Assembly: GCA_002729015.1 (NCBI GenBank)
Contig: PBVO01000036.1
Coordinates: 28,299-58,278 of the forward strand
Direction: 5' to 3'
From: Candidatus Poribacteria bacterium
GTDB lineage: Bacteria > Poribacteria > WGA-4E > UBA9662
Length of the DNA: 29,980 nucleotides
Positions 26,416 through 29,980 of the stretch are shown here, one piece after another. Positions within the stretch are counted from its first letter, which is position 1; the number at the start of each line of letters is the position of its first letter. The notes beneath the pieces were generated by a model. The model was given only the letters and a program-made list of their open reading frames with translations. It did no database searches and was not told the DNA's origin. Position numbers and translations under genes: made by a program.

Positions 26416-27354
26416 ATGCTATCCGAAATAAGAAGTAATAAGAATGAGTTACCCCTACGCCAACTAGGCAAGACTGGATTGCAGGTGTCGATTGTCAGTT
26501 TTGGTGGGGGACATTTTGTTAGCAAAAATCTGGAAGTACAAGAATCTATAAGATTGCTACATCATGCTATCGACGAGGGTATGAACTTCATGGATACGGC
26601 TTGGGAATATGGCCAAGGGGAATCAGAGCGCCGGATGGGGCTGGGTTTACAAGACCGTCGAGAAAAGGTGGTTTTAATGACTAAGGTGTGTAGCCGAGAT
26701 GCTAAGACTGCTGAAGAGCAACTGCATGAAAGTCTAGATCGATTAAAAACAGATGTTATTGATGTCTGGCAATTTCACGAAATAAATTACGATAATGATG
26801 CTGAGTTAATATTTCGATCAGGTGGAGCTATTGAGGCTGCAATTTCTGCTCGTGATGCAGGTAAAATTCGTTTTATTGGTTTCACTGGTCATAAAAGTCC
26901 GCACATTTTGCAATCTATGTTAGACCAAGATTTCGATTGGGATACTTGCCAACTACCAATTAATATAGCTGACTTCCACTATCGTAGTTTTCAGAAAGAA
27001 ATCTTACCTCAATTAAACGACCGAAACATCGGCGTAATTGGAATGAAAAGTCTAGGAGGCGCAGGACAACTGGTACAAGGGCTTGGCTTAAGTGCTAGCC
27101 AGTGTCGTCGATATGCACTGTCTTTACCTATAAGTACTTTATCTTGCGGTATTGATTCGCTTGAAGCATTGGAACAAGACCTCGAGATTGGTCGAAATTT
27201 TCAACCGATGACAGAATTAGAAAAAAGAGAATTAGAAAAAATCTCCTATGAAGGATCAGGTGATGGGCGCTATGAATGGTTCAAGAGCACTCAGCACTAC
27301 GATTCTCAGTATCATAGAGACCAACACGGGTTTCCATCGAATATTGGTTCTTAG
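26416..27354 (+). CDS. Aldo/keto reductase
   Basis: The protein is 312 residues, the normal length for the NAD(P)H-dependent aldo/keto reductase (TIM-barrel) superfamily. The catalytic tetrad is visible: Asp60 (NFMDTAWEYG), Tyr65, Lys90 (VVLMTKV) and His121 (VWQFHEI). LRQLGKTGLQVS at the start and GFTGHKSPHIL, MKSLGGAGQL and LPISTLSCGIDSLEAL further on match the cytoplasmic predicted-oxidoreductase group. It reduces or oxidises aldehydes, ketones or sugars; the specific substrate is not readable. The ATG at 26416 lies eight bases after AAAGG; an ATG at 26412 is out of frame. A 66-base gap separates it from the Cys-type sulfatase, and no terminator is seen between them, so the three genes may form one catabolic unit. 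Confidence 0.9.
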   Translation: MLSEIRSNKNELPLRQLGKTGLQVSIVSFGGGHFVSKNLEVQESIRLLHHAIDEGMNFMDTAWEYGQGESERRMGLGLQDRREKVVLMTKVCSRDAKTAEEQLHESLDRLKTDVIDVWQFHEINYDNDAELIFRSGGAIEAAISARDAGKIRFIGFTGHKSPHILQSMLDQDFDWDTCQLPINIADFHYRSFQKEILPQLNDRNIGVIGMKSLGGAGQLVQGLGLSASQCRRYALSLPISTLSCGIDSLEALEQDLEIGRNFQPMTELEKRELEKISYEGSGDGRYEWFKSTQHYDSQYHRDQHGFPSNIGS

Positions 27355-27420
27355 TAACAAGTTAACTAGTCTTAGATAGAAACTTCATCGTAATTTCAGC
27401 TCGGTAAGTAGGAGTTCGAA

Positions 27421-28842
27421 ATGAGTTCAGTTCAACGCCCAAACATCTTATTTGTGTTTTCAGATCAACAACGCTATTCTGCTCTAGGAGCAAATGGCAA
27501 TCCTGTCATTCGAACCCCTTTCATAGATTCCATGGCTAAAGAAGGACTAGTTTGTGACAATATGTTCTCCAATCATCCATTGTGTTCACCATACAGGGCC
27601 ATTTTATTGACAGGTCGATATGGTTGGCAGAACAGAGTAATTGATAATGAATATCGACCACGACGAGATATCCCTACACTTCCTGGTACCTTAAAGGAAA
27701 ACGGATACGGTACCGCTCATGTTGGGACATTCCATCTAGGTAAGGGGCCCTACACAGAGGCTGACCGATACGGTATCGATTATTTGGCCGCTTTACACGG
27801 TGGAAGTGGTTTTTTTAACCGTTCTTATTATCAAAATGAGGATGGTCCAACTATGTTTGAAGGGTGGGCGCCAGAGGTTGAAACCAATCTGTCTATCCAA
27901 TTCATGGAACGCCATCTCGACCGTCGTCCAAATGACCCTTTTGCTCTGTTTGTTTCGTGGCGTCCTCCACATTGGCCCTATCCCCAATATCCTAAACAGC
28001 ATGCTGTATATGACTTGAAAGATATAGAGGTACCCGAGAACGTACCTGAGCAAATGAGGCATTTTGCACAGCAAGAAATTGCCGATTACTATGGTTGCTG
28101 TACAGGCTTAGATACTCAGATGGGACGATTATTATCTGCACTAGAGCGGCTTGGTGTAGAAAAAAATACAATTGTGTGTTACACGTCAGATCATGGCGAC
28201 CATTTGTCTAGTCATGGATTTGGCAAACCTTATGACACCTGGATGCCAGAATCGATGAGAGCATCTAAAGCTACACCTTACGAAGAGTCAATTCACGTTC
28301 CCTTTGTTGTTCGGTGGCCGCAACGAATTGTAGCTGACCAAAGATGTAATGCTTTTTTGGGGGCTATTGATATTATGCCCACTTTGCTGGGAGCTTGTGA
28401 CATTTCGCTGCCGGATGGATTACAAGGTCGAGATGTGTCTGACATCTGGTTCAATCAAGAAACACACCAAAATCACTCACAAAATCCTATAGGTGCAGAT
28501 TCAGTCTATCTGCAAAATATGGCTCATGGATGGCCGAATAGGAACGGTTGGGTTGGTAGATGGAGAGGGGTACGTACTCAACGCTGGACTTACGCACGAT
28601 GGTATGCAAATGAGCAAGGTCCTTGGTTATTTGACCGGCAAACTGATCCGCTAGAGATGGTAAATTTAGCCAACACCCAATCAGCTCGGCCGATAGTTGA
28701 AGAAATGGAAGAACGATTGCACAGGTGGATGGAAGCTACGAAAGACCCATTTGAGTATGGAAAGAGAGGTGAACGTGGCTTCCTAGATGTTGGTCAGGAA
28801 TTTGCTGATCCTGACCAATACTTAGGTTGGGGAGTGGCGTAG
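27421..28842 (+). CDS. Type I sulfatase (alkaline-phosphatase fold), Cys-type
   Basis: The protein is 473 residues with no signal peptide, so probably cytoplasmic. Metal-binding Asp15 (FVFSDQQRYSALG), the sulfatase signature C55-S-P-Y-R59 in NHPLCSPYRAILLTGRYG, and Asp257/His258 in YTSDHGDHLSSHG are present. Cys55 would be converted to formylglycine by a maturase. The usual GKWHLG motif, whose Lys contacts sulfate in characterised sulfatases, reads GTFHLG (102-107), so the Lys is absent here, while a later Lys (SKATPYEESIHVPF) is present. Hydrolysis of sulfate or possibly phosphonate/phosphate esters of small or carbohydrate substrates is expected; the substrate is unknown. AGGAG lies about eight bases ahead of the ATG. 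The following sulfatase starts two bases after this stop. Confidence 0.9.
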   Translation: MSSVQRPNILFVFSDQQRYSALGANGNPVIRTPFIDSMAKEGLVCDNMFSNHPLCSPYRAILLTGRYGWQNRVIDNEYRPRRDIPTLPGTLKENGYGTAHVGTFHLGKGPYTEADRYGIDYLAALHGGSGFFNRSYYQNEDGPTMFEGWAPEVETNLSIQFMERHLDRRPNDPFALFVSWRPPHWPYPQYPKQHAVYDLKDIEVPENVPEQMRHFAQQEIADYYGCCTGLDTQMGRLLSALERLGVEKNTIVCYTSDHGDHLSSHGFGKPYDTWMPESMRASKATPYEESIHVPFVVRWPQRIVADQRCNAFLGAIDIMPTLLGACDISLPDGLQGRDVSDIWFNQETHQNHSQNPIGADSVYLQNMAHGWPNRNGWVGRWRGVRTQRWTYARWYANEQGPWLFDRQTDPLEMVNLANTQSARPIVEEMEERLHRWMEATKDPFEYGKRGERGFLDVGQEFADPDQYLGWGVA

Positions 28843-28844
28843 GT

Positions 28845-29980
28845 GTGCTTGATAATATCTTACTAATTTTGACTGATCAACAACGCTGGGATTCACTTGG
28901 TTGTTATGGGACAATGGGTGTTCACACTCCGAATCTTGACCGTTTGGCTAGTGTAGGGACGCGTTATACACAGTGCTATGTTAACAATCCAATTAGTACA
29001 CCTAGTAGAGCCAGTTTGTGGACTGGTAAGCACTTACCAGGGCATGGGGTTTATAAACTTCATGATGTATTACCCACTGACGAAATTCTTTTCCCCTATT
29101 TCCTTCGAGAAGCTGGTTATGATACAGCCCTTTTTGGTAAACTTCACGTGGCAGGGCACATTTGGGAGGCAAAATACCGACATCAGTTTGATGGATTTAA
29201 TACTTATGAATGGGCGCCTGATCCGAATGGATATCGTGGTTGTGAAACAGCATACTCACGTTGGTTATCTATTCATCATCCAGCTATTTTGGATCGTTGG
29301 AAACGGTACGGAAATAAAATTGGTCATGTACCCGTGGAAGCCCATTTCACGACTTGGGCAGCTAACCGTACTATTGATTATCTTCAACGAATGCAGGGAG
29401 CTAGCCAGCCTTTTTTTTGTTGTATGAGTATTTTTGATCCACACAACCCTTATACTAACTACCCCCGGCAATATCGACAGAAACTTGTTATCGAAGATTT
29501 GCCAGACATCCATGCTTTCGATGAACCATTTAATCATCGTCCCATCTCCCACCAACGAGAGGCTCGAAAGTATGATCGATCTGATCTAATTGAAAACCGG
29601 ACTGGTTATCATGCTTCAATAGCCTTAATTGATGAGCAGGTTGGTCGTGTTTTGAAGACTTTGGGGGACCTCGGTTTGGATAGTAATACTGTCATCATTT
29701 TTACCAGTGACCATGGCGATATGCTCGGTGATCACGGTTTAAGTACAAAAGGAGCATTTATGTACGATCCTTGTACCCGAGTCCCGATGATTATCCAACA
29801 TCCTAAGCAGCAGAAGGGCCGAATAGTTGATATTCCTTGCCAGTTACATGATATTGCGGCTACATCATTGGCTATTGGTAGCTATGAGAAGCCGAGTGGA
29901 ATGATCGACTCTTGTAATTTGCTTGATGATCATAGCCTCAACCAACGGGGCTATGCGGTTTGTATGCATCGAAACTCCAG
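28845..29980 (+). CDS. Type I sulfatase, Ser-type, truncated by window end
   Basis: The frame runs open from a GTG at 28845 to the end of the window (378 residues visible), with GGGGAG about ten bases upstream inside the end of the previous gene. There is no ATG near the start, so ATG-only calls miss it. Motifs are ILLILTDQQRWDSLGCYG (Asp11), the sulfatase signature S51-T-P-S-R55 in NNPISTPSRASLWTG (codon AGT at 28995), GKLH (Lys99, His101) and FTSDHGDMLGDHG. The nucleophile position is Ser, the class matured by radical-SAM anaerobic enzymes in characterised systems. The protein shows no signal peptide. It is a diverged relative of the upstream Cys-type enzyme and presumably acts on a related sulfated substrate. 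The C-terminal part lies outside the window. Confidence 0.9.
   Translation, partial: MLDNILLILTDQQRWDSLGCYGTMGVHTPNLDRLASVGTRYTQCYVNNPISTPSRASLWTGKHLPGHGVYKLHDVLPTDEILFPYFLREAGYDTALFGKLHVAGHIWEAKYRHQFDGFNTYEWAPDPNGYRGCETAYSRWLSIHHPAILDRWKRYGNKIGHVPVEAHFTTWAANRTIDYLQRMQGASQPFFCCMSIFDPHNPYTNYPRQYRQKLVIEDLPDIHAFDEPFNHRPISHQREARKYDRSDLIENRTGYHASIALIDEQVGRVLKTLGDLGLDSNTVIIFTSDHGDMLGDHGLSTKGAFMYDPCTRVPMIIQHPKQQKGRIVDIPCQLHDIAATSLAIGSYEKPSGMIDSCNLLDDHSLNQRGYAVCMHRNS

Noticed and set aside
28978..29555. Short ORFs on both strands near the right end
   Set aside because: They are shadows of the Ser-type sulfatase, whose frame (from GTG 28845) shows all family motifs and stays open to the window end.
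1..29980. tRNA, rRNA, CRISPR array, insertion sequence or riboswitch
   Set aside because: The intergenic gaps were read on both strands; no cloverleaf, repeat-spacer pattern, transposase or terminal inverted repeat was recognised.

Overview
The window looks like chromosome from an AT-rich (roughly 40% GC by eye), diderm, uncultured-type bacterium. The gene mix is LamG/jellyroll lectin-fold secreted proteins, a phytanoyl-CoA dioxygenase (PhyH) beside a SUMF1/FGE-fold protein, adjacent sulfatases, two large DUF6785-type membrane proteins and a beta-barrel protein. That mix recalls Candidatus Poribacteria, with Planctomycetes and related phyla as alternatives. This placement is inferred from gene content only; no rRNA or tRNA gene was seen.

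Layout. (1) 1-1188, plus strand: the 3' part of a DUF5906/SF3-like primase-helicase, probably a mobile-element relic or edge, closed by a hairpin terminator. (2) 1267-4503, minus strand: two tandem LamG paralogues, the downstream one behind a consensus promoter, and an upstream SUMF1-like/PhyH gene pair. (3) 4699-10742, minus strand: a transcription unit starting at a very good sigma70-type promoter. It reads YCF48-like seven-repeat propeller, class I aminotransferase, homoserine kinase (thrB), then a full-length P-type-ATPase-like protein whose catalytic motifs are nearly all replaced. (4) 10856-16721, minus strand: a tightly spaced unit of DUF6785 protein, histidinol-phosphatase-type IMPase (hisN), mutY and a second DUF6785 protein. 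(5) 16722-16964: divergent intergenic region. (6) 16965-24833, plus strand: hemL overlapping a beta-barrel/transglutaminase-like fusion, then a FecR-like exported protein, a CHASE2 histidine kinase and an NtrC-type response regulator, all overlapping or nearly so. (7) 24938-26053: a divergent RpoD-family sigma factor. (8) 26416-29980, plus strand: aldo/keto reductase, a Cys-type sulfatase and a Ser-type sulfatase cut by the window end.

How the genes fit together. Region 6 reads as an envelope signalling operon. An outer-membrane barrel with a periplasmic cysteine-hydrolase-like domain and a FecR-like protein would feed a CHASE2 sensor kinase, which passes phosphate to an AAA+ regulator. A sigma factor gene follows immediately. 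Region 8 is catabolic in character (sulfated-substrate desulfation plus an NADPH oxidoreductase). Regions 3 and 4 combine amino-acid biosynthesis and DNA repair with large membrane proteins of unknown role.

The most unusual item is the intact 934-residue P-type ATPase homologue, in which the phosphorylated Asp is Gln and the DKTGT, GDGxND, KGAPE and DPPR motifs are lost. It is a probable pseudoenzyme under selection. Other points of interest are the SUMF1-like protein without catalytic cysteines, the Cys/Ser sulfatase pair, the barrel-transglutaminase fusion, the altered GAFTGA loop of the response regulator and the altered -10-recognition helix of the sigma factor. Several genes use GTG or TTG starts, so calls that rely on ATG miss or misplace them.
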